Assembly: GCA_039704465.1 (NCBI GenBank)
Contig: JASFAU010000006.1
Location: 868,001-932,000 of the forward strand
DNA: 64,000 nt
From: Plasmodiophora brassicae
Lineage: Eukaryota > Endomyxa > Phytomyxea > Plasmodiophorida > Plasmodiophoridae
Direction: 5' to 3'
Below, in pieces: positions 35,866 to 46,914 of the stretch. The position numbers and the translations under genes are program-made. A model generated the notes under the pieces. It searched no databases. It had not been told where the DNA came from and was given only the letters and a program-made list of their open reading frames with translations. Each line of letters opens with the position of its first letter. Position 1 is the stretch's first letter.

Positions 35866-36284
35866 GCCGCAATGAACGTCGCACGAATCGCTACTAGTAA
35901 AGCAGCAAGCAGCCCGTACAGTGCATCCGAGTCCAGAGCCAAACACTCGATCGTTTACAGGTTATCAATGTCGTCCTGCGCTCTACATACGGAGCGGACC
36001 TGCGACCGAAGCCTGACACCAACCGCCAGAAGTCACGAAGCCGCAGCCAGCAGCCCTGACAGGGGTCGTATTTTTGGGATCCCCGTCGTCCGGTCGTATT
36101 TTTGGGATCCCCGTCGTCCGCTCCAGTCGTGTGCGGCCTGCTGCCGGGGGTTCTATATTGGGAACCTTGCTGTCCATGGCACCCATGCGGTCCCTTCAGA
36201 AATCGTCGCGCGCACGAGGACGCCGTCATTTTCCCCGAACGCCCGTGTCCGCGGACGCCGTAGCTGACGCTCGGGCCCTCGCAG
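35866..36284. other. Intergenic with short tandem repeat
   Basis: No gene seen. A unit of about 28 bases, GTCGTATTTTTGGGATCCCC followed by GTCGTCCG, is present twice in direct tandem at about 36065-36121, some 165 bases upstream of the next start codon. It may be a duplicated promoter element. Confidence 0.55.
36065..36121. repeat. Tandem repeat, 28 bp x 2
   Basis: Two copies of GTCGTATTTTTGGGATCCCC plus GTCGTCCG, with the palindromic core GGGATCCC in each. Confidence 0.85.
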
Positions 36285-39197
36285 ATGTTGCGACTAGTCA
36301 TCCCTCGTCCGCTCATCAGCCTCTTCGCTGTCGTGGTCCTTACCAGCATCGGCCTGTTGATATGGGGAGCGGTCATCCACCGCCCACGTTCCGATGTGCA
36401 ATCAGAAGTGCCAACGTTACAAGGTAATGAAACTGTCGGTGCAATGGACGTCCACGCTTATGTGTCGAGTGCAGAGACGGGATTGCCACCGAGACGCAGT
36501 ACGTACTCGAAAGCTTTGGTTTCAGGGGCGCTCGCCACTACAGCGGCGTCATCATTGTATGGTCTGTTTCTCAAGAGGAAACGAGCGATGTCTAAGAAAA
36601 GCCACCCGCTATCACTTGTAAAGAAAATGTTACTCGGTGCCGGCTTCGTAACGGTCTGGTCGCCACGTAATGTCTCACAGTTGCCGTACTGATACTGTGC
36701 TATTCAGGGCGCTACTGCTATAGCTCGTACTGCTGCTGCTGCCGGGGCTGCTATCTACGGGCGACAGTCTATGCCGATGAGGAAGGCCACGTCGAGTCAA
36801 TCACAGTCCACGAACGGGACCCGGGGTCTGAAGAGTTGCATGAACCGACGACACTCACAAGGTGCTCGTCCGAGGCGATCTCCAGTTGAGGCCACTATGG
36901 ACAGTCCAATGCCACGCTCGAACTCTGCCGTGTCATTTTCGAAGTTCACGGAAGTGCTCGTGGACGGAGAGCACTCGATACGTATCCCGCTGAGGGGATC
37001 ACCAGCACCTGTGGTTCAAGACGCGACCACTATGCCGCCACCTTTTGATCTGGCAGCGAGACAGGCAACGTTTCAGTTGGGGGATGGCGAATTTGAATTG
37101 TCTCCTCCTTCTCCAGAGACTTCGGACCGGGTTCATCGACCATTAGGTGCTCTTAGCGAGTACGGCCGCCATCTCAGCGATACTCTTGAAAGTTCTGATC
37201 CGGGCTGTTCCGGTGACGATTCGGATGTTGGGTGGAACATTGACGACCTGTCAGGCAACCCCACACGTCTTGGTGGAGCAGGCGAAGAGCGTCTTGGTGG
37301 AGAAGGTGAAGAACCCGACACTGACAATGGATACGAAACTGCACCCGACAATGCAGATGGTGGTGATCGCGAAGAGCGTCGATTCTCTGCACTGCAGGTT
37401 GCCGCGGCTCCTGTGGCCAAGTTAACAATTGAGACTGAGCACGATCAGCACCCAAGGTCCGTCGACAAGGACACTGTGCAGACGGTCGACAGTGCTGTGT
37501 CCGTTTCGTCCCTGTCTGTCCTTGCAGATTCATCTTCTCTCGATAGCGTCAGGGACGATGGTCACAACGCAGATTTTGTCAATCCACTTGTGTTTGGACC
37601 GGATCACGTTGATCGTGAACTTCCGCAAGAGACTGGTGATCATCACGCGCCACAGATTGCTCACCTTGAGACGGTTCGCGAAGGCAACGCCTGTGGCGGT
37701 CCAGTTGTCCCAACCGCGGCAGGCCCTGGGCTGGATAAGGCTGGTCATGGACATCACCAAGAGAACGGCGTTCATCATGCTTCACCAGCCACTCACCTTG
37801 TGACGTCTCCTGATGACATGGGCGAGGATCGCAACGGCGCCCTGGACGATCCACCCCTGGCAGCGCTTGAGCTGGATAATGCTGATCTTGATCATCATCA
37901 CGACCAGCATGCAGCACAGGATGCTCACCTTGGAATATTTACTGACGGTCATGTCGATGATTGCAGCGCCGATCTTGATGAGCCAGGACCCGTTGCCCCA
38001 TCCCAGGCTGTGCCTAAGACGGAGAATTCGGACCCTAAAGAGAACGGTGATCATCATGCATCGCAGGCAGACCACGTTGAGGCAGCTCATGAAGGTGTCG
38101 AGGACGATGCTCGCAACGGGGATCTTGACGATCCACCCCTCGCATCGCTTGAGCTGGATAATGCTGATCGCTGTGACCATCATGTGACACACGATGCTTG
38201 CAACTCAGACCTTGACGAACCAGAACCAGATGTCCCATCCCAGGCTGTGCTTGAGCCGGAGAATGCGAACCCTGAAGAGAACTGTGTTCGCCATGCATCG
38301 AAGGCAGACCACATTGGGACAGTTCATGAAGGTGTCGCTTCCAATGCTCCTGCATCCGACGCTATTCTTGTCCCGGCTGATGTCATACGCGATCACGAAC
38401 AAGACCTTCGTAATACGACCATGGAGGATCGGATCGGTGAAAAGGTGATCACGCCCCAGAGGGAGCTGCCCCAGTCGCGATTGCCAGACGTCAATTCCTC
38501 GGGCACAAAGACGTCGACGGAGGTGGTCAAGGGCGAACTAAATTCGATTGGCCGAATCAGCAAGCATCTGGTGTTGAATGCCGACATCTGGAACCCACCA
38601 CCTGGCGGCGCATCGTTCCGATACGCCGTGCAACCGTTCAACGCTGGACGACGTGGTCCTCATGGCCTGTCTCGACTGCTGGCAACCTATATCATCACAT
38701 TGCCATTGGTCGCCGCTCTTGCGTTCCACTACTATCTGTTCTCTGCGAACGTTCCAAGCTACCTGGCATCATTCCCGGATGTGCAACCCGTCCAGTCGAT
38801 CGCCACCTTTGTTGGGTCAGTGTCCAGATCCCTGTGCCCGCTGCTAAACTCGCACAGATTTGGGCCGGTCGACAGCCTTCTCTGTGATTCACCTCCTGAA
38901 GGACCCCGCCTAGAAGACGATACTTCTAAGAACGCCTTGCAAGCGGGTGAACAACGTCCCCCAGCGATCCATGGCACGGTTACCGACAGCACATCGCATG
39001 AAAACGACCTGCTCTCCACTCTAGGAGCAAGCGACGCGCTTTCTCGTGATCCTGGTCAGAACGGTGTGACCGACAAGCAACATGTCGTTATGTGGTTAAG
39101 GGTCTCGCGGCAATATGGACGTTATGGGGCTCTTGCCGCTGCTGTGTTCTCGTTACTTATTTGGCTTCTGAGTCGTGCCAATGGAACCCCTGTCTGA
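36285..39197 (+). CDS. 950-aa membrane protein with long acidic His/Asp-rich repeats
   Basis: Two exons, 36285..36647 and 36708..39197, with a 60-nt intron. The N-terminus has a signal anchor (LISLFAVVVLTSIGLLIWGA) and a second weakly hydrophobic Ala-rich segment around the intron. Then come about 600 residues of hydrophilic, strongly acidic sequence with diverged repeats: DDPPLASLELDNADxxxHH, then ENGDHHASQADHVEAAHEGV, recurring four to five times between 37560 and 38340. The C-terminus has two helices (LLATYIITLPLVAALAFHYY and YGALAAAVFSLLIWLLS), separated by about 130 residues. No family recognised. His clusters between acidic residues could bind metal (inference). Codon use is less GC-biased than neighbouring conserved genes. 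Confidence 0.7.
37560..38340 (+). repeat. Diverged coding repeats, about 40 codons
   Basis: Repeats inside the 950-aa membrane protein gene, visible in both DNA and protein: GATCATCATG(C)ATC-type His codons, CATCCCAGGCTGTGC(C/T)T and CTTGAGCTGGATAATGCTGA each recur. Unequal exchange is the likely origin. Confidence 0.7.
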
Positions 39198-39293
39198 ATA
39201 AATGTATTCTGTGTACAAGCAATACTGATGTCCAATGCTGGAAACGGGAGCCCTCGTTTATCGACAATGTTGATGCTGTTACAGGGCATTAAT

Positions 39294-40080
39294 CTATTCG
39301 TCTTTCCGATTGCGCTTCTTCTTGGCCTTCTTTTCCTGCGTGTTCATCAAGGCAGATCTGGCTTCGGTGAAGATCGATTTGGCGGGCGCCTTGGTCCATG
39401 GTCGCTTCAGCGACGGATGCGACGCAGCCGTTCGCCCTTGAATGTGGATCTGAAACAGTTCCGACCCAATGACACCAACCAAAGCCTGAGACACTGATTA
39501 GACGAGATGAAGCTCCTCCATGTGCAGGAACGACCGATAGCACACCATTGTGGGGCTGATGATGATCGGGATCAGGTACTGCCATTTCCAATGAACACCA
39601 GCCACGACGCACGCCTGCATCGCAAGCCGCTTGGCTTCATCGTTCCACTTCTTCATATCGAACTCGACGTGCGTCATCTGAATCGAAGGTTCCGCGGCTG
39701 CTTCGTCAGGGTTCGACATCATCGCTGCTAATGGATTTGGCGGCTCCAGATCCGATTCCCGCAGCTGACCGATTCCACTCAGATCGTCCACCACAAGCTT
39801 GCATATGCACGCGCACGAACCGAAATAACCATCTCGCCGTCTTTCTGTTTCAGTATTCTCTTCCGCAGCACGAACATGATACCAGCAATTGCAACAGTCA
39901 AACCGAATCCGATACCTGACAGCGCGCGACAGATCAGACGCAGCCCAGCGACGTTAGCATACAGGTCGACGCCGCACATCGCATCGTGAATCGGATACTG
40001 GGGTCCTCCGCGTCCACCTGTCGCAGCAGCGTCAGCAGCGCGATCGGCGCCAACGTCTTGACCAGCGATGCGTCCTGCAT
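39294..40080 (-). CDS. PHO88/SND3 family ER membrane protein
   Basis: The yeast homologue (Pho88/Snd3) acts in SRP-independent targeting of proteins to the ER. Four exons: 40080..39978, 39915..39830, 39764..39546, 39485..39294 (introns 60-65 nt), 199 aa. The N-terminal helix with LLRQVDAEDPSIRFTMR corresponds to the family's RxIDMEDPTI...YIR. A second TM (IGFGLTVAIAGIMFVLRKRI) is followed by the conserved Lys-rich turn KQKDGEM, and MTHVEFDMKKWNDEAKRLAM corresponds to TTVRDYDLKEI. A third hydrophobic segment is YLIPIIISPTM, and the tail runs LKRPWTKAP ... KKAKKKRNRKDE, basic as in the family. All junctions keep frame. The frame is open upstream of 40080 without clear family similarity, so the start could be earlier. 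Confidence 0.85.
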
Positions 40081-40281
40081 CGGTGGGGAGGCCGCCACGG
40101 ACTTCGTTGTGGCCACACCAACCAACCGCCACTCCCCAAGGGCCCAACCAATGGTAAACGTAACGGGGATCGACTTGGAGCGTCGACCGCTCGAGCCCGC
40201 CGGGCCGTTTTGGACAGCACCAGGCCGCAACGCGTAGACAGAACCGGATTGGATTTTCATTGGCTTCACTGACAGAGCTTA

Positions 40282-41485
40282 TTAGACGGTTTTGGACACG
40301 ATCAGCGTGCTGATGGGGAACAGGTTCGTGCTGGTGGACTTGGCGAACCCCGCCTGTTGCAGCATGTCGTCGATCTCAGTGGCGGAATACGCTTTTCCGT
40401 TACGGGTCATGGCGAGAATCACGAGCGAGAACGCCCGCATCATGGACTGCCCTTCCCAGAGACTGTACGGCGTTGTGGGTGGGCAGATTCCAACGATGAA
40501 CACGTGGCCCTGTTCGAGGGGATTGTTCAGAAACAATGCCAACGAACGAATTCCCGAGGTGCAATCGTACCCCTGGTTTCAGCCATGAGTGGACACGCTT
40601 CAACAAGCCAAGGTTGGCGTCCGCCGAGAACAGGTGCAGCATGTTCGTGATGATGACCGCGTCGTACGGCACATCAGGTGGCGTGTCGGTGAACGCGTTA
40701 CCCGGGAAGAATGTGACGCGTTTCATGTCCACAGTCGCATCGGCTTCGCCGACGGCGCGTGCCACATCAAGAACGTTTTCAAAGTCGAACAACGTGACCC
40801 GGGACTTGGGCAGCTGCCGAACAACCTCAAACGCGTACTGCCCTGACCCAGCCGCCACATCGAGCACCGATCCCGCGAATCCATGTGGGAAATCGTGCAC
40901 CACCGACCGAGCATTCGATATGGCCATCGGGCCCGTTACCTTCGCGAAATGCGTCCAGAGCGGATGCTGCTCCGTCTCGCCCGGCTCCTCCAGGACGCTG
41001 CTTCCCTGACGAAGCGCATCGGTCATCGTGGCCAGCGCTGGCGCCAGCTTCACCATGAGGGATACCCAAGGGCGCATGTCCTTGCTCGGGTCCAACCCCG
41101 ACGTTAGATGATGCAACGAGGTCGCACTGTTCAGATAGCGCCCGAACCCATCAACGACCAGGTAACCGGATTCGCAGAGAGCGCCGACGAGGGCGCGAAT
41201 GCTGTGAAGCGGCGCACGAAGCTCGTCGGCGAGTTGCTCGGCGGATAGCGGCCCCTTCAGCTTCAGCGTGTCGAACAGGCCCAGGTCGATCGCGGCACTC
41301 AGCTGGAACATCGTTTGAAACCCGGCGACCGTCTGCGCGACTTTCGTCTGGCGCGCCACCGGGTGCCACTTGACAAAGTAGTGGCTAGCGATCGTACTGA
41401 TCGGCGGCATCCCGATCACGAACAAGCCGACGGCCGACAGCGCGGACACGACCAGGACCGGCACCAACGAGAACGGGGACGGCAT
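40282..41485 (-). CDS. SAM-dependent O-methyltransferase (Methyltransf_2 type)
   Basis: Two exons joined across an intron of about 61 nt near 40575-40514, roughly 380 aa. The N-terminus is hydrophobic (LVPVLVVSALSAVGLFVIG), either a signal anchor or a membrane tether. Next is a winged-helix dimerisation-like domain (FQLSAAIDLGLFDTLKLKGP; AEQLADEL; LVGALCESGYLVVDGFGRYL). The catalytic Rossmann domain has the SAM glycine motif VLDVAAGSGQYAFEVVRQLP, acidic motif VTLFDFENVLDVA, and YDAVIITNMLHLFSADANLG. The last exon gives FIVGICPPTTPYS, then MTRNGKAYSATEIDDMLQQA and GFAKSTSTNLFPIS, the usual C-terminal pattern. The substrate cannot be read from sequence; small aromatic or hydroxylated acceptors are typical. 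The start is the second of two close in-frame candidates (ATG 41485). Confidence 0.85.
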
Positions 41486-41677
41486 CGTCACGATGCGCGC
41501 CTATGGGGTAACTGTGACCACGGGCGGGTCGGATCGGGCCCCTAAATCGTGAATCGGCGCTTCAGCCGAGGAACGGAACATTCCCGAGCGCCGAAGCGCG
41601 CATTCCGTCTGCGGCGCCGGCGATATCGGTCGGCTTTATTCGGTTTCAGTGTCAAACACGCTCCACAGGGGACGCTC

Positions 41678-42239
41678 TCAGCCTTTCGTGACCTGCGTGA
41701 CGATGTAGTCGGCGTTGTACTTGATCGTGACGCGACTCGGGTTGAAATCCATCGTGAACATGCCCGTCTCGAAGCCGTGCTGGGAACGACCAGCGGCACA
41801 CGCGTCAGCACAGCCGCCGGCACACAGTGCGAGCGGCACCTACGCGTTTAGGATCGGGGATGCTCTCTTCGAACACGATCTGGTTCGCCTTGTACCCGGC
41901 CGGAATCGTGTCCCCGGCGGGAATAAAGCGCTTGCCCATCAGTTTGTCGATGTCGGCCATGGGAATCGGCGCGATGATCAACGGGAGCGGCGGCAGCTGT
42001 TTGTCGTCGGCAGGACCGGGCGCCGGTTCGACACTTGCCGATGCGGGCGCCGCTCCACTGCTGGACGACGCGGGGACCGGCGCGTTCGTTGACGTCGACG
42101 GTTCGGGCGCGGGTCGGCTCTCCTTCGCCGGGCGGAACGCGCTGGTCACACGTTGCTTGATCTGGTCCGTGAACCTGCCGCCGCACGATACGTCCGCCAG
42201 GGCAACCACGACGACAATCGCAACGGCCAGCGCGTTCAT
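41678..42239 (-). CDS. Secreted peptidase inhibitor I78-like protein
   Basis: Two exons, 42239..41844 and 41779..41678 (intron 64 nt), 165 aa. It has a signal peptide (MNALAVAIVVVVALADVSCG), then a Ser/Pro/Ala-rich disordered linker of about 70 residues. The compact C-terminal domain is MADIDKLMGKRFIPAGDTIP, then NQIVFEESIPDPKRHGFETG and MFTMDFNPSRVTIKYNADYI, VTQVTKG. The end matches the inhibitor I78 / potato-inhibitor-I-like pattern (T-M-D-Y-x-P-x-R-L/V-x-V, then V-x-x-V-x-x-G at the C-terminus). That family includes fungal elastase inhibitors; the role as an extracellular serine protease inhibitor is inferred from fold pattern only. Confidence 0.6.
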
Positions 42240-42535
42240 CGCCGCCTCCGGAGCGTCCGGCTGTTGCGAAACGATAATGGGGCCGGCGCATGCGACGGGT
42301 CGCTTCCCGCGGGACGGTAACCCCGAAGCATCCTGATGCGGTTGCGGTGCAAGTAGTACCAGTCAGGGGCGGCGCCCGATTAGGCCCTGGGCACTTCACG
42401 ACCCACTGAGCACCTAGCGCGAAGTTCATCGCCGCCGGGATGGGTGTGCTCCCCGTTCGACGCTTAGCAAATGTCCACTGGAGACCCGCTTTATTGGGCG
42501 CACGTGCACATCATGGGCGGATGGCTTGCGCGTTG

Positions 42536-44082
42536 TCATCGGGCTGCAACGATCGTGACCTGGGCGCCCTCTGGCTCAACGCTGTTCGACCGTGGCTTGA
42601 ACATGGCAACGCGAAAGGCGCTGTCCAATGCACGCCCGTTGATGGTTAACGCGAAGCAGAACGTCCATCGCGGTGGGTTGTACAAGGACTCGGACGCCAA
42701 CGCCGCCAGCGCCGACCCAATGCAGACCAGGATCATGGACAGCGACATGCCCAGAGCGCAGCGAGCCAGCCGGGCAAGGAACGCGTCCATTCCTGTTGTT
42801 GTCCACCTCGTTGCCCCGCTGACCGTCCGTCGTTGGATATTACGAACGATCCAGTAATAGTTCATAACGCCGAACAGGACATGCAGACCGACGACCAGTT
42901 GAAGCAGGAATATGGACGAGGACGCGGCTATCACGAGCACGGACCCGTTGCCGTATGTCGAGCAGAGGACGCTGAACGCCGTGTCGATGGCAACCGGGAT
43001 GGCTAGAAGGAGGGCGAACACGGCAGGATAGTCGCCTCGAAGGATGCGAGACAGCAGCGCCTCTTGTTCGCAGATTAACGACAGGTGGCGGATCCAGACG
43101 GAACTCGACATCACCGAGGACGCCAGCGACCAGCCGCTAAGAAGGGTCACGAAGTACGCGACGACCGGGTACGGGAGGTTTGGTGTGCTCATGTATCCAC
43201 CGATGGATAAGACAACCCCTGAAAGCGTGCTGGTAAGCACTTCGGTCGCCAGGACGGCGTGCGGGAGGCTCAACGACTTTCGGATAAAGGTGGCGCGTCT
43301 CGCTAATGACCGGGATGCCTTTGGAACAGTGATGCTGTAGTCGGCATCCATCAGGCGGATGTGGGAGACGAAGTAGACCAATGCCGTCACACCGGAAACG
43401 ATCAGGATGGCACTGGGCAGGACCCGTATGAACAGCTGGTAGTACCATGACGCGAATGTGCTCTGCCACACGTTGGCGTCGGGAGACACGGTGGCGTTCT
43501 GTCCAGGCGCCATCGTGATAAGCGTCGTGTACACGTCATCACTAGGGCCTAACATCAGGAACAACATCGGAAGCTGGCGAGTCTGGGCACCCCGGGACCC
43601 GTCATTGGTGTACATGTCGACCGATGGCACCTCGTCTATGATTGGCACTGGTAAACAAACGATGTCAGATGCTCAGTCGGGCAGCGACAGCAACAACAAC
43701 GTGGGTTACAAATGATTGCGGCGGCTCCGGTTCCAAATAGATTTAGGTATTGGGTTTCGTAGGAGCATTGGGCACCCGTGACACCATTAGGCGGCACGAG
43801 AATGATGCTACATGGAGCTAGCGCTGAGGTTGGCTGGCATATATCTCCTGTGAAGAGCACGACTGGGCCGGTGCGGGTGTTGTTGGAGTCCCCGGGCTGA
43901 GGCCCAACGAAGGACGACATTGGCGTTGTGTACAGAGTCAATCCCGCAAGGGGACTCCCGGGCGACGATGACGTGAAGGTTAGCGAGCTCTTCACGACTC
44001 TAGCGTTCATTGTAAGGCTTCCGACTGCCACGCCCAGAAGCGCCAGCACTGTGCGGCGCCATTGCACAGCGAGTGTGCACAT
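42536..44082 (-). CDS. Multispanning membrane protein with PA-like ectodomain
   Basis: Two exons join in phase 1 across an intron of about 51 nt (near 43699-43648): ...AAAIICNP|LPIIDEVPSVDMY. It has a signal peptide (RRTVLALLGVAVGSLT), then an ectodomain with protease-associated (PA) domain features (GPVVLFTGDICQ; CSIILVPPNG; GTGAAAIICN; MLFLMLGPSDDVYTTLITM). About seven hydrophobic helices follow (LPSAILIVSGVTALVYFV; ATEVLTSTLSGVVLSIGG; YPVVAYFVTLLSGWSLAS; AVFALLLAIPVAIDTAFSV; SIFLLQLVVGLHVLFGV; CALGMSLSMILVCIGSALA; WTFCFALTI). An extracellular PA-like domain plus seven helices would suit a receptor or sorting protein; this is inference. No exact family identified. It lies on the same strand as the I78-like gene, 296 bases apart. 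Confidence 0.7.
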
Positions 44083-45485
44083 TGTATGATGGGAAGTGAT
44101 GTTAATTTATGGTACGAGTACAAGCGATCGACCGCTCCTCGCGTTAGATGGACAAGCTTCATCCCTAGGTAGTCCCTCAGTTCCTCTTGCCTTTGCGCGA
44201 TGATTGGCATAAGCGACCCGGTGGGCGACGCCATGCAATATGCATGTAGGGATATTAGTCTACGCTTCATTGCTCGTGGACACGGCGTCTCCATTCAAAT
44301 TGCAATCGGCGCTTTGTCGTCGTGCAGGGCTCTGCTGCGGTTTAGGTGGTGCCACAGTGTGACAGCACACAGACCTCAAGACGGTTGGGGCATTTGAGCA
44401 ATATTGTCCCCGTCCCACCACGATGACACACGTTTACGCATGGGGAAATTCGAAGTACGTGTTATACAAACAGTTCATTCTGCAAGTCCCTGTCGTATAC
44501 ACGCGCGACATGAACCTGGGCAACGACCTGCTGTCGCACTGTATGCCGAGGACAGCAGGCCCTTATTCAGGCTCATGACGCGCGTGTTCAGCAGGAACTT
44601 GCAGAATGAACTGTGCAGCCTGCTGTCGCTCTGCGCGCTGTGCAACTGACAGGAGTGGAATGCCGCACAGCACGTAGGATGTTACAGCACGGTCGTTGTT
44701 ACATCGTGCAGCGCATCGCATCCTCCCGTTCGACGCCCTGATCCGCCCGTCCTCGCCTTTCTCGACCTCGGGCTCATGCTTGTGCCCAGCTCCTGTTACT
44801 ACACAGGTAGCGTTGCAGAACGGTAGACCGTTCTCTTTTCGAGTTGCCTGTTGCCTCTGTTCTGAAGACTGGTGCAACCGCAGCAAGCTTGTCCTTCACA
44901 AAGTGTGGTGCGCAAAGGCCATTCCGGTATCCTGACAAAGCCGGGAGATTCGGAGCAAAAACATGACCGGCCGTGCGCGGGTTAGTGGACTGCACAGAGC
45001 GGGTGAGCGTGCTCAGCCGGTGCCCAAACTGTCTGAGAAGACATGTCGGAAGGATTTTCACCTCCGCCGCTGTGTACACGCCGCCCACGGCACCCACTGC
45101 GCCCAGTTCGTGACCGCGTAGCCGCGCCGCGTCACGCCGTGGAGAAGGGGCCTGAACGGGCCCGCACCTCAAGTGGAGCAAATAGGGGCCCGAGGTAGGC
45201 GCCCCAGTCTAGACACGTCCGGGCGCAAGGGCCGTCAGGTCAGGAGGCCAGAGCTGCAGACGGTCATTCTATGTAGATCGTGGCTGTCCAGCGGTTAGTC
45301 ACCCAGGGTTCAGTTGTCACAGCTGACATAAATACTCTGACGGGGGTGTCGGCAGCCGGTCTGTGTCTCAACGAACGGTTTTCGACATTGACGACGGCGA
45401 CGTCGACGGCCGTCTACCAAGCAGCAGTATTGACGATCCCATGCCGCATATGAACCATGTGCCGCGGGCAAGCCTCATCAGCGAC
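44083..45485. other. 1.4 kb with no confident gene
   Basis: A short plus-strand frame from ATG 44423 to TGA 44578 (MTHVYAWGNSKYVLYKQFIL, then QVPVVYTRDMNLGNDLL) reads like protein. Cys-rich frames follow at 44576-44935 (NELCSLLSLCALCN; CCLCSEDWCNRSKLVLH). They cannot be joined convincingly and lack family similarity. From 44940 to 45360 nothing gene-like was seen. The region may hold a small fast-evolving gene. Confidence 0.35.
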
Positions 45486-46686
45486 CATGCGGGTCAAGAA
45501 GCTTCCGGTGACATTATTGTGCTGCGGATGCGGCCAACAGCTAACGGTATTGGACGCTTTCATAATAGCATACGCCGACAGACGTGCACTGGACGTCTGA
45601 TGATATTGCACACCAACTGGACGGTGGCCTCATTTTCAAAGGTCCACACAGGGTAAAATTTGCGTTATCTGATAGTCGTCCAATTATCATCACATCGGAC
45701 CATAGGATTCACTGGTGCTGACGGTAGAGACGATGCACACCCACCCTACCCTGCAGGTCGCTGCCAAGTCCCTTGCCCAAGGACACGCACTGTGGATGCG
45801 AAACGTCAAAGTGTCGTTCCTCATCGCTGTACCGCCAGGAGCACTTCCACTATCTCTTGGCGTCCGGCGCTCTGCCACAGATTTTCAGGTCGAAACCATA
45901 GGTTATCATCCCAGTTGTCACCTTGCTAAATTTGCAGGCAGATTTGGGAGTTCCGGTCGACGAAGGAGCCTATTGTCCACCATATGGGTGACATTCGCTG
46001 TCGGGGCACTGACGCTGTCGTCGTCGACTGGTCGGAGGTGCTGGGCTTGCCTGGCCTAGGTTCTACACGTCTGGACCTGTACGAGCTTAGAACGGATATC
46101 GAGCGGTCGCTCGAGTTTTATCTCGAAGATGTTTGCCAACGGATGTTGACACGGGCAAACACCTTCGCCCCTGCGTTTCAGCAGGTGCTTATTGATGCGG
46201 CACAACATGAGCTTTCGTACGTTTCTGTTCGAATCATAAGCACCCTTCTACCATTTTGTTACCACGATGTCTTAGGTATTGCCATCCGGCGTCCAAGGTT
46301 ACCGTCCACGAGTTAGTAGATGAGCTCCTGCGTCACTTCAACTCTTTCATGGAGCTTTGCCCTCGGCTTCTCGCAAACCAGGACGCATACCTTGCCGCCG
46401 CACGCGGCGACCCGATCAACACGCCAGTTCCTGCCCTTCGGGTACAAACTATTCCTCGCGGTGGCGCAACCATGCCAGTCTGACAGGTTGGCAGGAGTCG
46501 ATGGCGAACGCAAATGCTGATTACAATAGCGTGCAAGCGTCCCTTGCTGATCTGTGGAAGATCAGACGGATTGCTAGCCAGCTTGCGAACATGGACACCG
46601 TCCCTGATGCTGCTATGAGTGTGCTTCGCTTGCTACTCGAGTGCCATCCCGAGTACCAGGAACACAAAAGCAACCCTTCAGCGTAA
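45486..46686 (+). CDS. Hypothetical multi-exon protein, about 320 aa
   Basis: Exons that join in phase: 45486..45506, 45568..about 45716, about 45759..45889, about 45939..46210, about 46270..46440, 46494..46686; introns 43-61 nt. Sequence highlights: MRVKKLPHTPTDVHWTSDDI, then GGLIFKGPHRVKFALSDSRP and IIITSDHRIHWSLPSPLPKD; a Cys cluster THCGCETSKC; HFHYLLASGALPQIFRQIWE, then RSTKEPIVHHMGD. Long helices follow (YELRTDIERSLEFYLEDVCQ; VTVHELVDELLRHFNSFMEL; SLADLWKIRRIASQLANMDT). It looks like a folded cytosolic protein, conserved in style (GC-rich third positions), but I do not recognise it. The start may be further upstream. Confidence 0.6.
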
Positions 46687-46914
46687 TGCGATGCAGCCTG
46701 GTATGCATTATCGAGTCGACCGGTACTCTATTATCCTCGTGCATGCCTTTATCTTCTTGTCGGTCTGACTGGCCGCACCGTCTAGGTAGACGATACTTTC
46801 TCGCGCTCATGATCGCCCTGGTTGGTATCTGGATTTGACCCAACCGCATAAAACCCGGTGCACGGTTCGTCGCTGCGTTTCGCCACAGTTTCACCTGCAG
46901 TCTGCGACAACCGA
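46687..46914. other. Convergent gap
   Basis: No gene seen between the 3' ends of the two neighbouring genes. Confidence 0.5.

Noticed and set aside
35660..35946. Arg-rich frames antisense to the Ala/Cys-rich secreted protein
   Set aside because: Runs of Arg are the complement of GCC/GCG alanine codons; the plus strand has the signal peptide and Cys motifs.
44423..44578. Short protein-like frame starting MTHVYAWGNSKYVLYKQ
   Set aside because: Only 51 codons, with no joinable next exon and no similarity; kept as a remark on the region and not called a gene.
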